A stretch of DNA of 64,000 nucleotides, from NCBI GenBank assembly GCA_016178015.1, contig JACOUB010000045.1, positions 1 through 64,000 of the forward strand. Direction: 5' to 3'. A program made the translations under genes and the position numbers. Within the stretch, counting starts at the first letter, position 1, and each line of letters begins with the position of its first letter. Under the pieces are notes generated by a model. The model was given only the letters and a program-made list of their open reading frames with translations, was not told where the DNA came from and ran no database searches. Below are positions 27,406-36,667 of the stretch, piece after piece. The DNA comes from Methylocystis sp. GTDB lineage: Bacteria > Pseudomonadota > Alphaproteobacteria > Rhizobiales > Beijerinckiaceae.

Positions 27406-28590
27406 TTATGAGCCCTGCCACAATCGCCGCACCGCCTCGGCGATGACGATCTCTTCGTTGGTGCGGATCACGAGGATTTCGACTGCGCCGCCCGCCGCGC
27501 CGATCGACGCCGCGTTGCGGGCGTTGGCGGCGCCGTCGATCGCGACGCCGAGATAACCGAGGCGCCCGCATATGCGCGCGCGCATCGCGGCCGAATTCTC
27601 GCCGACGCCGGCGGTAAAAACGAGAATGTCGAGGCCATCCAGCGCGCTCGCCAACGAGCCGATTTCGCGGGCGGCGCGATAGGCGAAGAACTCCATCGCC
27701 TCGATCGCGCGCGGATCGTCGCTGGCTTCCAGAACGCGCAGATCGTCGCTGATCCCGGACACGCCGAGCAGGCCCGATTGCTCGTAGAGAAGCTTTGAGG
27801 CGGCCTGCGCCGACATCCCCTCGTGCAAAACGAGATGAAGCACGAGGCCCGGATCGATCGCGCCGCTGCGCCGGCCCATCATCAGCCCGTCGAGCGCGGT
27901 AAAGCCCATGGTGGTGGCCTGGCTCTTAAGGTTTCGCATTGCGCACAGGCTCGCGCCATGCCCCAAATGCGCGACGATGACGCGCGCCAACGCCCGCGCG
28001 CCCGCCAGTTTACGCAGCTCCTCGGCGATGAACTGATAAGAAAGGCCATGAAAGCCGTAACGAACGACGCCCCGCTCGGCGAAGCTGTGCGGCAGCGGCA
28101 AGAGCTGCGCCAAACGCGGCTGCGTGCGGTGGAAGGCCGTATCGAAGCAAGCGATCTGCGGCAGGTCGGGCCTGGCGGCGAGCAGGCTGCGGATCGGCGC
28201 GAGATTGTGCGGCTGATGGCTGGGCGCGAGCGGCGAGAAGGCGGCGAGCCGCTCCAGAATCTCTCCGGTGACGCGAACCGGCTCGGCGAAATCGCCGCCG
28301 CCGTGCACGACCCGGTGTCCGACGGCGACGAGGGTCCTGCCCGGCAGCCTTTCGGCGACAGCTTCGATCAGCCAGCGCGCCACTCCCTCATGGTCGAGGT
28401 CCTGGGCGGGGCCGGCGCCCGCCAAAAGCAATGGCGCCGCCTCGCCATGCGCATGAATCTGCGCATGGCCCCCCCTTTCGCCGATTGCCTCAATGACGCC
28501 TCGGCACAAAGACACGAGGTCGAGCGCATCGTACAGCGCGAATTTGAGGCTCGACGAACCGGCGTTGAGCGCGAGGATAATTCTGGTCAC
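27406..28590 (-). CDS. ackA: Acetate kinase (AckA family)
   Basis: Acetyl phosphate + ADP to acetate + ATP, or the propionate/butyrate equivalent. The 394-residue protein carries the ASKHA signature LNAGSSSLKF at the start, HRVVHGG, YGFHGLSYQF, AHLGHGAS and the end block FTAGVGENSA...EEIVIAEA. The start overlaps the stop of the phosphotransacylase gene by four bases. With that gene it makes a fermentation or overflow pair, as found in PHB-cycling and methanotrophic bacteria. Whether acetate, propionate or butyrate is preferred is not clear. Confidence 0.95.
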   Translation of the reverse strand: MTRIILALNAGSSSLKFALYDALDLVSLCRGVIEAIGERGGHAQIHAHGEAAPLLLAGAGPAQDLDHEGVARWLIEAVAERLPGRTLVAVGHRVVHGGGDFAEPVRVTGEILERLAAFSPLAPSHQPHNLAPIRSLLAARPDLPQIACFDTAFHRTQPRLAQLLPLPHSFAERGVVRYGFHGLSYQFIAEELRKLAGARALARVIVAHLGHGASLCAMRNLKSQATTMGFTALDGLMMGRRSGAIDPGLVLHLVLHEGMSAQAASKLLYEQSGLLGVSGISDDLRVLEASDDPRAIEAMEFFAYRAAREIGSLASALDGLDILVFTAGVGENSAAMRARICGRLGYLGVAIDGAANARNAASIGAAGGAVEILVIRTNEEIVIAEAVRRLWQGS

Positions 28591-29543
28591 GCGGCGTCCA
28601 CGCGACGATGCGCGAACAGCTGCGCGAGCGCGCTGGAGGCGACGCGCGCGCGGATGTCGTCGGCGCGGCTCGTCAAGATGATCGGCACGCGCGCGCCCAG
28701 CACCAGTCCCGCATCCTCGGCGCCGGCGAGGAACACCAGTTGCTTGACCAGGATATTGCCCGCCTCAAGATCGGGCGCGACCAGAATGTCGGCGGTGCCC
28801 GCGACATTCGAAACGATGTGTTTGGCCGCCGCCGCCTCTGGAGAAATCGCATTGTCGAAGGCGAGAGGCCCGTCGAGCTCGGCCCCGGTGATCTGACCGC
28901 GATCGGCCATTTTGCACAAAGCCGCCGCGTCGATCGTCGAGAGGATCTTGGCGTCGACCATCTCGGCCGCCGACAACAAGGCGACCTTCGGACGCGCGAT
29001 GCCCAGCGCGTGCGCGAGATCGATGGCGTTCTGGACGATGTCGCGCTTGTCGTCGAGCGACGGATAGATGTTGATCGCCGCGTCGGTGACGAGCAGCGGC
29101 TTGCAATAGGTGATTACGTCCAGCACGAAGACATGGCTGATCCGCCGCTCCGTCCGCAGCCCGTTCACTTGGCGCACGACCGCGCTCATCACTTCGTCGG
29201 TATGGAGCGCGCCCTTCATCAGCGCCTCCAGCTTGCCCTGGCGCACGAGCTCCACCGCCAGCTCGGCCGCCGCATGGCTGTGCGGCGCCACGACCATCTC
29301 GAGACCATCGAGCGAGGCGCCGCAGGCGCGCGCCGCAGCTTCGATCTTGCCGCGCGGTCCGATGAGAACCGGAACGATCAGTTTCTGATCCCTGGAGGCG
29401 AGGGCGCCCTCCAGCGAGACGCCGTCACAGGGATGAATGACGCCGACGCGGATCGGCGGGAAGGATTTGGCGCGCGCGACCAGAGTTTCGAGGAACTTGC
29501 CGCACAGCGGATCGGGGACAGGGGAAGTTCGCGCAAACAACAT
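28587..29543 (-). CDS. Phosphate acyltransferase (Pta/Ptb family)
   Basis: A 318-residue PTA_PTB-type enzyme that swaps CoA and phosphate on an acyl group (acetyl- or butyryl-). Family blocks KGALHTDE...TERRISHVFVLD and the C-terminal GTADILVAPDLEAGNILVKQLVFLAGA are present. It resembles the branch that is often named phosphate butyryltransferase or bifunctional enoyl-CoA hydratase/phosphate acetyltransferase, but without a hydratase domain. ackA follows with an ATGA overlap, so acyl phosphate made here would feed the kinase. Confidence 0.92.
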   Translation of the reverse strand: MLFARTSPVPDPLCGKFLETLVARAKSFPPIRVGVIHPCDGVSLEGALASRDQKLIVPVLIGPRGKIEAAARACGASLDGLEMVVAPHSHAAAELAVELVRQGKLEALMKGALHTDEVMSAVVRQVNGLRTERRISHVFVLDVITYCKPLLVTDAAINIYPSLDDKRDIVQNAIDLAHALGIARPKVALLSAAEMVDAKILSTIDAAALCKMADRGQITGAELDGPLAFDNAISPEAAAAKHIVSNVAGTADILVAPDLEAGNILVKQLVFLAGAEDAGLVLGARVPIILTSRADDIRARVASSALAQLFAHRRVDAA

Positions 29544-29585
29544 CTCGTTCTCCAGGCTCGAGGCGGATTTCGCGCCTCGCGCCGA

Positions 29586-30371
29586 TCATGCGCCGGCGCC
29601 GTATTTGTGCAAGTGCGCGCCATGCGCCGCGAGCCATGCCTCGGCCCGGTCGGCGTCGGCGCACAGGCGGCGCGCCAAGGCCCAGAACCTCGCCGAGTGA
29701 TTGAGATGGGCCAGATGCGCCACTTCATGGGCGGCGAGATAATCGAGAACGAAAGGGGGCGCCATGACCAGGCGCCAGGAAAAATTGAGCGAGCCAGACG
29801 CCGAACAGGAGCCCCAGCGGCTGACTGTGTCGCGCAAGGCGACCCGGCGCGGCGACAGGCCGATGGCGTGCGTATGACGCCCCACCGCATCCTCGAGGTC
29901 GCGCCGCGCCTCGCGTTTGAAATGATCGCGAACCCGGCGCGGCAAATGCTCCACGGCGCCGGCGACGCAAAGGGCGAGCTCCGCGCCGTTCGGGAAGGCC
30001 ATGTCGTTGGGCGCGGGACGCGGCTCGACCCACACAGTTCCGCGCGCGCCGGGGCGATGGACAAGCGCGTGAGCCACGCCGCGCACCGGCACGATCGACC
30101 CATGCGCAAACGGGATGATCGCCGGCAGTCTCCTCAAACGCGCGGCGATCCAGGCCGCGTGACGCTCGGTAAATTCGCGCGCCTCCCGCAGCGACGCGCG
30201 CGCCGGCATGGTGAGAACGGCGTCGCGTGCGGCAAAACGCACGCGCAAGGTAAAGCGGCGCGCAATGGCGACGCGACGCAGCGAGACGACGAGCGTCTCG
30301 CCGCCATGAGTGACGGTGATGGCGGACAGGCGCGCGGTCTTTGCCGGCCCATCGCGGCGAAGGAGAAGCAT
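29586..30371 (-). CDS. YgjP-like metallopeptidase (M48/DUF45)
   Basis: A 261-residue zinc peptidase-like protein. The zinc motif HEVAH lies at 215-219 with a third ligand likely in the following LNHSARFW. The upstream domain has the pattern DTVSRWGSCSASGSLNFSWRLVMAP, the DUF45/YgjP signature. The family lacks a known substrate in most bacteria. It ends 42 bases before the phosphotransacylase start on the same strand, so the three genes may share a transcript. Confidence 0.9.
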   Translation of the reverse strand: MLLLRRDGPAKTARLSAITVTHGGETLVVSLRRVAIARRFTLRVRFAARDAVLTMPARASLREAREFTERHAAWIAARLRRLPAIIPFAHGSIVPVRGVAHALVHRPGARGTVWVEPRPAPNDMAFPNGAELALCVAGAVEHLPRRVRDHFKREARRDLEDAVGRHTHAIGLSPRRVALRDTVSRWGSCSASGSLNFSWRLVMAPPFVLDYLAAHEVAHLAHLNHSARFWALARRLCADADRAEAWLAAHGAHLHKYGAGA

Positions 30372-30456
30372 GGCGCCATGCTAACGCAAACACGCTCCCA
30401 AGTCGCGACAGGAATTTGGCGCGGCGCGCAAAAAAATCGCATGCGAGGTTTGTTTT

Positions 30457-30512
30457 GTGCGCCTGAAGGCGCGCGGTCCACACAGCGCCGGGCCGCGAGC
30501 CTTCAGGCTCGC
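30457..30512. repeat. Family A palindromic repeat, copy 4
   Basis: GTGCGCCTGAAGGCGCGC at 30457-30474 and GCGAGCCTTCAGGCTCGC at 30495-30512. The two arms differ (GCGC-type and GAGC-type), as in copy 5. It lies in the gap between the YgjP gene start and the small exported protein gene. Confidence 0.8.
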
Positions 30513-30574
30513 CTTCCTCACGCGGCGAGCCCTAAAGCCGCCGCCGCTTTTGCAAGTGCGGGCCGCCTTCCTGC

Positions 30575-30934
30575 TCAATCGACAAGAACAATATGCGCAT
30601 CGCTACACAGATCGACCGAGCCGGCGTCGCCGACATCATCGAATTTCCAACGCGCCTCGAACATACAGCCCTTGGCGCCGTTCAGAGGCAGTTTCACGCT
30701 CTTGCCGCTCGCCAGTGGTTTTTTGAGCTTGGCGACGATTTTTTCTTGATCCTTGTCGCCCGCCATGACGATCTCGAACGAGACGAGCGACACGGCGCGT
30801 TTGTTCTCCAAATTGACGGCGGACGCCAGTTTCGGCTGCGGCGCGGCGACGGCGGCGTTCGATTGGGGAGCGGCGCCCGAGGCCGTGGCGCAGCCGATCG
30901 CAACAAGGCCGAGCATCGCCAGACGCAAAATCAT
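30575..30934 (-). CDS. Small exported hypothetical protein
   Basis: A 119-residue protein with a signal peptide (residues 1-20, MILRLAMLGLVAIGCATASG, with a Cys that could be a lipoprotein site) and a body AVSLVSFEIVMAGDKDQEKIVAKLKKPLASGKSVKLPLNGA... The pattern of a short beta domain with two conserved Cys (GCMFEARW...DLCSD) resembles alphaproteobacterial small secreted proteins of unknown role. Codon use is native. Confidence 0.7.
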   Translation of the reverse strand: MILRLAMLGLVAIGCATASGAAPQSNAAVAAPQPKLASAVNLENKRAVSLVSFEIVMAGDKDQEKIVAKLKKPLASGKSVKLPLNGAKGCMFEARWKFDDVGDAGSVDLCSDAHIVLVD

Positions 30935-31193
30935 GATGGGCTTTCCTTCCTCGCCAGACAGCCTACAGCGTGGCGCGATTTTCGCCAAGCGGCGCTGAGA
31001 CGGCGCCGGGAGGCCGATCGGGCGAAGGCTGGAGTTCGGCCGTTTCTTCAAACCAGCATTGGCCCCGACAGCCGTCTCGGCGGGGCTTTGCCGCAACCTG
31101 AGCCAGCGCCCTTGCGCTGCGACGCTGGCGCCGGCGAGATGACCGAACCTGTCCGCATCGCAGCTCGACATCACGACGGCCAAAGCAGGCCGC

Positions 31194-31649
31194 CTAATGC
31201 GACATTCTGGACCTGAGCGTCCTCGCCATTTCGAGATGGTGCTCCAGCGTCGGCAACGTCTTCGTCGCGAACGCTTTGAGCGCCGGAATTTCGCCGCGCG
31301 CCGCATATTCGCTGAATGTGGAGACGGCGTCTTGGTGGGCCTCGAGCTGTTGCGAGACGTAAGAGCTGTCGAAACCTTGCTCGGCGCTGAACGCCGGGAG
31401 CTCGATGAATTTCTCGGTATAGGCGACGTCGAACGCCTCGACCGGCGGCTCGATGGCGGCTTCCTCCAACGCATGCTCGAACTCTTGGCCGGCTTGTTTG
31501 TGATCGGCGATCATTTGCTTGGCGAAGCTTCTGACTTGCTCGGATTTTGCAAGTTTCAGGGCAAGTTCGCTCGTATAGATTTCGAACTTATTCGCCACCA
31601 TGACTTTGTCCGCAAAGTCCTTGGCGTGCTCGAAGGTGGACCTGTGCAT
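31194..31649 (-). CDS. DUF4142 domain protein
   Basis: A 151-residue four-helix protein of the DUF4142 (ferritin-like, formerly predicted outer membrane) group. The segments EIYTSELALKLAKSEQVRSFAKQMIADHKQAG and EAHQDAVSTFSEYAARGE...LPTLEHHLEMARTLR are typical. No signal peptide is seen, so it may be cytoplasmic, unlike many family members. Function is not established; some homologues are stress-associated. It stands alone. Confidence 0.85.
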   Translation of the reverse strand: MHRSTFEHAKDFADKVMVANKFEIYTSELALKLAKSEQVRSFAKQMIADHKQAGQEFEHALEEAAIEPPVEAFDVAYTEKFIELPAFSAEQGFDSSYVSQQLEAHQDAVSTFSEYAARGEIPALKAFATKTLPTLEHHLEMARTLRSRMSH

Positions 31650-31785
31650 GGACGCCTCCGCTGCTTCGTTGATTATACAACGAAAAGCGAACGTTCTGGT
31701 TCCACTCAGCCACCCGAAATGGCGTTTTGGATTAGACTCTCTGCCCTAAGCTGCGCAATGTTCAAGGCGCGCCAGTCGAAATTGG

Positions 31786-32307
31786 TCACCCTGCGTTCGC
31801 GCGCGGCGGCGTGAGCGGCGGATTGCGCCGTTCCACGCGCCCATCGCGCACCGCGATGAACCAGTAAATCGAGCCTGTGAGGGTTCCGGTTAGGAAGAAC
31901 AGCAACGCTAAGCGCCCCTCGATCGCGCTCATCTCGTGAGCGCGCTCGAGCTTGCGTGCGGCTCTGGCGATCCAGGGCGAGGCGGCGGCAAGAAAAGCGC
32001 TGGCCCCGGCATACCACACGACGTTGCGCACGCCCGCGACCTCGCCGATCAGCGCCGCGACGGCGAGCGGCGCGACGCAGACGGCGATGACGACCGCCCA
32101 CAAGACGAAGCCAAGCGCAAAGATCGCCTGCTCGGGCGCGCCGTCGCGCAGGGCTTCGTCCACCACCGCGAACAGGCCGCTCATCGTCACGACAAGACCT
32201 GCGTCGCGCGTCGTCGGATCGAAGAGAACCGCAATCGGCAGGAAGACCGCCCCCGCCGCCGCCGCCAACGCGAAACCGAAAGACATGACGATGAGGCGGC
32301 GCAACAT
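31786..32307 (-). CDS. Multi-pass membrane protein of unknown function
   Basis: A 173-residue protein with four or five hydrophobic segments (about residues 5-30, 35-55, 65-85, 92-110 and 130-150) and a basic, proline-rich C-terminus. No family recognised. Its start is 10 bases past the HNH gene stop, so the two are in one transcript; no functional link is known. Confidence 0.65.
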   Translation of the reverse strand: MLRRLIVMSFGFALAAAAGAVFLPIAVLFDPTTRDAGLVVTMSGLFAVVDEALRDGAPEQAIFALGFVLWAVVIAVCVAPLAVAALIGEVAGVRNVVWYAGASAFLAAASPWIARAARKLERAHEMSAIEGRLALLFFLTGTLTGSIYWFIAVRDGRVERRNPPLTPPRANAG

Positions 32308-32316
32308 TTTCTGAGC

Positions 32317-32889
32317 TTACGGCTCCAGCACCGAGTCCCAGTAAAGATAGTCCATCCAGCTCTCGTGCAGGTAGTTGGGCGGGAACTGGCGTCCATTGCG
32401 GTGCAGGTCGGCGACGGTCGGCCGATAAGGCGCCATTGCGGGCAGCATGCGCGCCTCGTGCGGCAGCCGGTTGCCCTTGCGCAGATTGCAAGGCGAACAG
32501 GCCGCGACGACATTCTCCCAAGTTGTGGCGCCGCCCTTTGATCTGGGGACGATGTGATCGAAGGTCAGCTCCTCCCGCTCGCCGCAATATTGGCAGGTGA
32601 AGCGATCGCGCAGAAACACGTTGAAGCGCGTGAAAGCGGGATGACGAGGCGGCCGCACATAGGACTTGAGCGAGACGATGGAGGGCAGTTTGATCTCGAA
32701 ACTCGGGCTTCTGACGATCTTGTCATATTCCGAGACGATATTCACCCGATCGAGAAAAACGGCCTTGATCGCGTCCTGCCAACCCCACAGCGACAGGGGA
32801 TAATAGCTCAGCGGCCGATAGTCGGCGTTGAGCACCAACGCCGGACAGGCCTGCGGCGAGACATTGGACTGGCGAAAGTGAGCCGTCAC
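32317..32889 (-). CDS. HNH endonuclease
   Basis: A 190-residue protein with a zinc-finger HNH fold: C99-x-x-C102 and C131-x-x-C134 for zinc, D111-H112 as the first HNH residues and N126 between. The N-terminal region (residues 15-65, VLNADYRPLSYYPLSLW) is a conserved block in alphaproteobacterial HNH proteins that are chromosomal and not linked to phage. Its biological substrate is unknown. The start at 32889 follows the natural homology start. Confidence 0.88.
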   Translation of the reverse strand: MTAHFRQSNVSPQACPALVLNADYRPLSYYPLSLWGWQDAIKAVFLDRVNIVSEYDKIVRSPSFEIKLPSIVSLKSYVRPPRHPAFTRFNVFLRDRFTCQYCGEREELTFDHIVPRSKGGATTWENVVAACSPCNLRKGNRLPHEARMLPAMAPYRPTVADLHRNGRQFPPNYLHESWMDYLYWDSVLEP

Positions 32890-33091
32890 CCGAACGCCTT
32901 TCGAATCGATTGGTCAATCATCCAGTCCCGCTGCAGTCGCCTGCACGGTCTACACGCTGGATGACGCAATTATGAAGGCAGGCCGATGTTTAGGCAAATC
33001 GATCGCTGGCTTTTAGACGCCTCTCTCGCTGTCATTGAAGGAATATATTTTAACAACAATCAGATGCGAACGGTAGGGCGGGCGGGTTTCC

Positions 33092-33265
33092 CCAGGGCAA
33101 TCGGGTGAAGGACTATGGTCCTCCTCGCCCTCATGCCTCAAGGCGCTCGCGAAGCGAGACGAGAGCGAGGAGGAAGGCGGCGCGGACGGGTTTCCTCGTC
33201 TTTCGAGGCCGGCTGCGCCGGCGCCTTGAGGCATGAGGAAACCCTTCACCCGATTGCCCTGGGTT
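33092..33265. repeat. Family D palindromic element, copy 2
   Basis: CCAGGGCAATCGGGTGAAGG at the left and CCTTCACCCGATTGCCCTGG at the right are exact inverted copies. Inside, CTCATGCCTCAAGGCGC and GCGCCTTGAGGCATGAG are also inverted. Related to 13649-13848. The rest of the gap (32890-33091 and 33266-33574) shows no gene that I can support. Confidence 0.85.
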
Positions 33266-33574
33266 TCCCCCGAGGGGGCTCCGACGCTTTCTGCGGGCGG
33301 CGCGCGTCGGTCGCAAGAGCAAGCGCCGGATCGATACAAGCGATGGCGGCGCCGGCGCTTGGGCGGACCGCGCCGTAGCGAAGCGAGCCGGCGCGCGGCT
33401 TGCACTCCTCCTGACGACGCCGCTCGAAGGCGACATCTTGTTTCATTTCGAGGCGGCGTTGGTTCAATTGGAGGCCAATCCTTGTTGCGTCCCGCCGACT
33501 ATCCTGCCCCAGAAATTCGGGGCGCTCGGGTTCGCAAATCGCCCACTCGCGATCGGCGCGGCTGGTCCGAGGCT

Positions 33575-34969
33575 ATGCCGCGCCGCAATACGGCGCTGCT
33601 GCGCGCGTCCTTTTCGATCATGGCGGGAACATTGGACTTCGCCGTCATCGTGTGCACTGCGATCGCCGCGGAGAACCTCTATCATTCGTGGGTCTATGGC
33701 TGGAATGGATTGAACGCCCCCAATCTCCAGCTTTGTTTCTTCGTCGCGGTTCTGTTCGTGGTTTCCAACGCCGCCCGCAACGAATATGCGATCGCCAATT
33801 ATCTCGGCCTGCCGGGTCACGGCTGGCGATTCTTCGCGCTGTGGAACGTGGTTTTTCTTTGCACGCTGACGCTTGGCTTTCTCGCCAAGACAACGGGGGA
33901 ATCCTCGCGCGGCGCTTTCGTCTTGTTCTACTTCGTCGGTTTTGCCGCGCTGTGCGCCGAACGGACGTTGCTCGTACGCCTGGTGCGCTGGAGCGCACAC
34001 AAAGGCGCGGTTGCCGCGCGACGCGTCTTCCTCGTCGGCTTCGAACGTGACGTCGAGAATTTTTCGCGGCGTTACCAGCCTTGGACCTGCGGGATGCATG
34101 TCGTGGGCGCCGTCGCGCTGCGCGATTCGGACAGCGCCATCGAGGACGATCTCGCTCTCGCGGCGGCCTCGGCGCGCATGTTGCGGCCCGACGACATCTT
34201 CATCCTGGCCCCCTGGTCGCGCACCGAGGTCATCGACAGTTGCGTCACCGCCTTCTTGCGCGTGCCAGCCTCGATTCATCTTGGCCCCGAACGCGTCCTC
34301 GACCGTTTCGTCAACGCGAAAATCAACAAGATCGGCACGATTTCCAGCCTCAGCCTCGCCGGCCATCCTCTCAACACGGCCGAGATTGTGGCCAAGCGCC
34401 TGTTCGACATCGCCGGCGCCGCCGCGGCCCTCTTCATCCTGTCGCCGCTGTTGCTGCTTATCGCGGCGGCGATCAAGCTCGATAGCCCCGGCCCGGCGCT
34501 GTTCTTTCAGCGCCGCTATGGGTTCAACCGCGAGCCGTTCCGCATCGTCAAATTCCGCTCGATGACGACCATGGAAGACGGGCGGCGCGTGGCGCAGGCC
34601 ACCGCGCATGACCAACGCGTGACCAGGGTCGGACGTTTCATGCGCCGCTGCAACATCGACGAGTTGCCGCAACTCTTCAATGTGTTGCGCGGCGAAATGT
34701 CGCTCGTTGGACCGCGTCCGCATGCGCTGATCCATGATCAGCAGTTTGAAGGCAAGATCGCCCTTTATGCGCGCCGTCACAACGTGAAGCCTGGGATCAC
34801 CGGCTGGGCGCAAGTCAACGGGCTGCGCGGCGGCATCGATGCGCCTGAAAAAATCAGCCAGCGCGTCGAGCACGATCTTTACTACATCGACAATTGCTCG
34901 CTGCTGTTTGACGCGTGGATTCTGTTTCTCACCGTGTTTTCGAAAAAGGCCTATCGCAACGCGTGGTGA
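33575..34969 (+). CDS. Polyprenyl-phosphate sugar-1-phosphate transferase (exopolysaccharide type)
   Basis: Initiating glycosyltransferase that moves a sugar phosphate onto undecaprenyl phosphate at the inner membrane. N-terminal membrane segments (residues 12-32, 45-65, 80-100, 110-130) precede a nucleotide-binding-like domain and the C-terminal PF02397 catalytic part, with LFDIAGAAAALFILSPLLLL (membrane hairpin), DSPGPALFFQRRYG, KFRSM, the block RCNIDELPQLFNVLRGEMSLVGPRP and ITGWAQVNG. The start at 33575 is uncertain; upstream in-frame sequence without an ATG could extend it. It stands alone without other polysaccharide genes. Confidence 0.9.
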   Translation: MPRRNTALLRASFSIMAGTLDFAVIVCTAIAAENLYHSWVYGWNGLNAPNLQLCFFVAVLFVVSNAARNEYAIANYLGLPGHGWRFFALWNVVFLCTLTLGFLAKTTGESSRGAFVLFYFVGFAALCAERTLLVRLVRWSAHKGAVAARRVFLVGFERDVENFSRRYQPWTCGMHVVGAVALRDSDSAIEDDLALAAASARMLRPDDIFILAPWSRTEVIDSCVTAFLRVPASIHLGPERVLDRFVNAKINKIGTISSLSLAGHPLNTAEIVAKRLFDIAGAAAALFILSPLLLLIAAAIKLDSPGPALFFQRRYGFNREPFRIVKFRSMTTMEDGRRVAQATAHDQRVTRVGRFMRRCNIDELPQLFNVLRGEMSLVGPRPHALIHDQQFEGKIALYARRHNVKPGITGWAQVNGLRGGIDAPEKISQRVEHDLYYIDNCSLLFDAWILFLTVFSKKAYRNAW

Positions 34970-34981
34970 GGGCGCGGGGTT

Positions 34982-35045
34982 GCGAGCCTGAAGGCTCGCG
35001 GTCCGGGTGTCGTCACGTCCTTGGACCGCGCGCCTTCAGGCGCGC
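34982..35045. repeat. Family A palindromic repeat, copy 5
   Basis: GCGAGCCTGAAGGCTCGC at 34982-34999 and GCGCGCCTTCAGGCGCGC at 35028-35045, with GGTCCGGG...TTGGACC between. It starts 13 bases after the stop codon of the sugar transferase gene. Confidence 0.88.
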
Positions 35046-35135
35046 AGGAGCGGCGTTCGCCAGAGCTTGTATCGACGTTATCGGGAATCGAGGTTTCCTG
35101 ATACCAGAGCGTTCATCGGCCTTACCGGAACACGC

Positions 35136-35268
35136 GTGATCAAAATCCTCCATACCGCCGATTGGCGTCTGGGCGCGGCGTTGCAAGGCTGGCCGCGCCA
35201 AGCCGAGCGTCCTCGCCCCACCCGCGAGCAACGCGAAAAACGCCGCAGGGCTCGGCGAGCGTTTTTCG
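35136..35268 (+). pseudogene. Remnant of an SbcD-like DNA repair exonuclease N-terminus
   Basis: From the GTG at 35136 the translation reads VIKILHTADWRLGAALQGW then PRQAERPR, which closely resembles the start of SbcD/YhaO-type metallophosphoesterases (KILHTADWHLG). The metal-binding His of DWHLG is Arg here, and the likeness stops after about 30 codons. No remainder of the gene is present. It is followed by an inverted repeat CGAAAAACGC...GCGTTTTTCG (35234-35243 with 35259-35268) that could form a hairpin. Confidence 0.55.
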
Positions 35269-35351
35269 GGCCCCATATAGTGGCGACGCAGGTCCTGAGC
35301 CTGCCTCTCGGCAAGGCCGAACCGGAACTCTTTTCACGAAAGACGCTCCAG

Positions 35352-36534
35352 ATGAAACACGAACACAGCTTCGCATCGCGGGCAGGCGCGCTTGCGCCGT
35401 TCCAGGGACTGATCGAATCCGAGGGCAGGAGCCATAGCAATTGGGGCGGACATCGCGCCACGACGCCGGCCGTCTATGTCGAGCCGATCAGCTATGGCGA
35501 CGTGCAGGCGGTCGTGCGCGACGCCGCGCGCTTTCCGACCCCAGTCAATCCGGTCGGCTCGATGATGTCCGTCGCCTCGACCTTTGTAAATGATGACGGC
35601 ACGCTGGTCTGCCTGCGCAAACTCGACGACGTGCTCGGCGTCGAACGTGACGCAAAAGGCCGCGACGTGGTGCGCGTGCAGGCCGGCTGCCGACTGAAGA
35701 AACTCAACATGTGGCTGCAGGCGCGGGGCCTCGAAATCCCGTTTCAAGCGGAAATCGGCGAGGCCAGCGTCGGCTCGGTAACGGCGGGCGACACCAAGGA
35801 ATCGTCGCTCGATGGTCCGGGCTATTTCTCGGCCCATGTCACGGCGCTCACCTATGTCGATGAGAACGGCGACCTGCGCACTCTGTCCGATCACGCCGAC
35901 GGCGCGGCGTTTTACGAATTCAAATGCTCGTTCGGCCTGTTAGGGATCATCGTCGAATGCCTGGTTGAAACACGTCCGGCGACGCTCTGTCGCTCGGATA
36001 TTTCAATGGGCGCCTTTGCGACGCCTGAAGACCTCGCAGCCGCTCTGCTGGCCAAGCGCGCGGAATGCGACGCGCTGCTGGCGATCGTCTTCCTGCATCA
36101 GCTCGCCAGCCTGTTCGATCAGCGCTTCAAGGCAGGTCCCGGCGTCTACACGCCGGCGGCGTCACAACCGGAATGCGACGCCTTTCGTCTCGCCAAACGC
36201 CTGGCGATCCAGCACGTTCCAGCAAAGGACGGGATTTGCGCCAGGGGGGTGGGCGACCTATTTCGTCACGCGCCCTGCGCGACAACAAAAGCCTTTTGGG
36301 CTCTATTCCGGCGGACCGGGAACATCTTTCTCGTTCGATCCGTTTTGTGCAAATCCAGCGGATCACGCGTGGCAAGAGTTCTCGCGCCTTTACAACGAAT
36401 TGGCCATCCGCCGGCTGGGCGCCAATGCGTCGCCGATCCAAACCCAGTGGTTGAAGAAGAAAGACGTGAAAATTCCGCGCAAGCTGGCGCGGCCGCGCTT
36501 CACCACGCCCTATTTCGAGGAATTCCTCGCGTAA
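35352..36534 (+). pseudogene. FAD-binding oxidoreductase, frameshifted
   Basis: The first two-thirds (35352 to about 36230) encodes an FAD_binding_4-type domain: PTPVNPVGSMMSV, VQAGCRLKKLNMWLQARGLEIPF, GSVTAGDTKESS, GLLGIIVECLVETRP, recalling D-arabinono-1,4-lactone oxidase-like proteins. The expected C-terminal part ([40 protein letters not shown]) continues in the next reading frame to 36534, so a single-base shift lies near 36220-36245, around the sequence CCAGCAAAGGACGGGATT or the run of six Gs after it. It may be a decaying gene or a sequencing error. Protein class is probable; substrate unknown. Confidence 0.7.
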
Positions 36535-36667
36535 ATCTCGAGGAGGCGCGCCAAAGCTCGCGTCGCCTCAGGCGGCGGCGGCCTTGACACTCTCGCCCCG
36601 TCGCGACATCAAGTCGTTGCGCTCGGTTTGCTCGGCAATCAGCGAACCCTGCCCGAAAGGCGCGAAG

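Noticed and set aside
35234-35268. CGAAAAACGC...GCGTTTTTCG hairpin as a terminator of the sugar transferase gene
   Set aside because: It lies about 265 bases past the stop and has no T-run after the stem, and it sits in decayed sequence; kept only as part of the remnant description.
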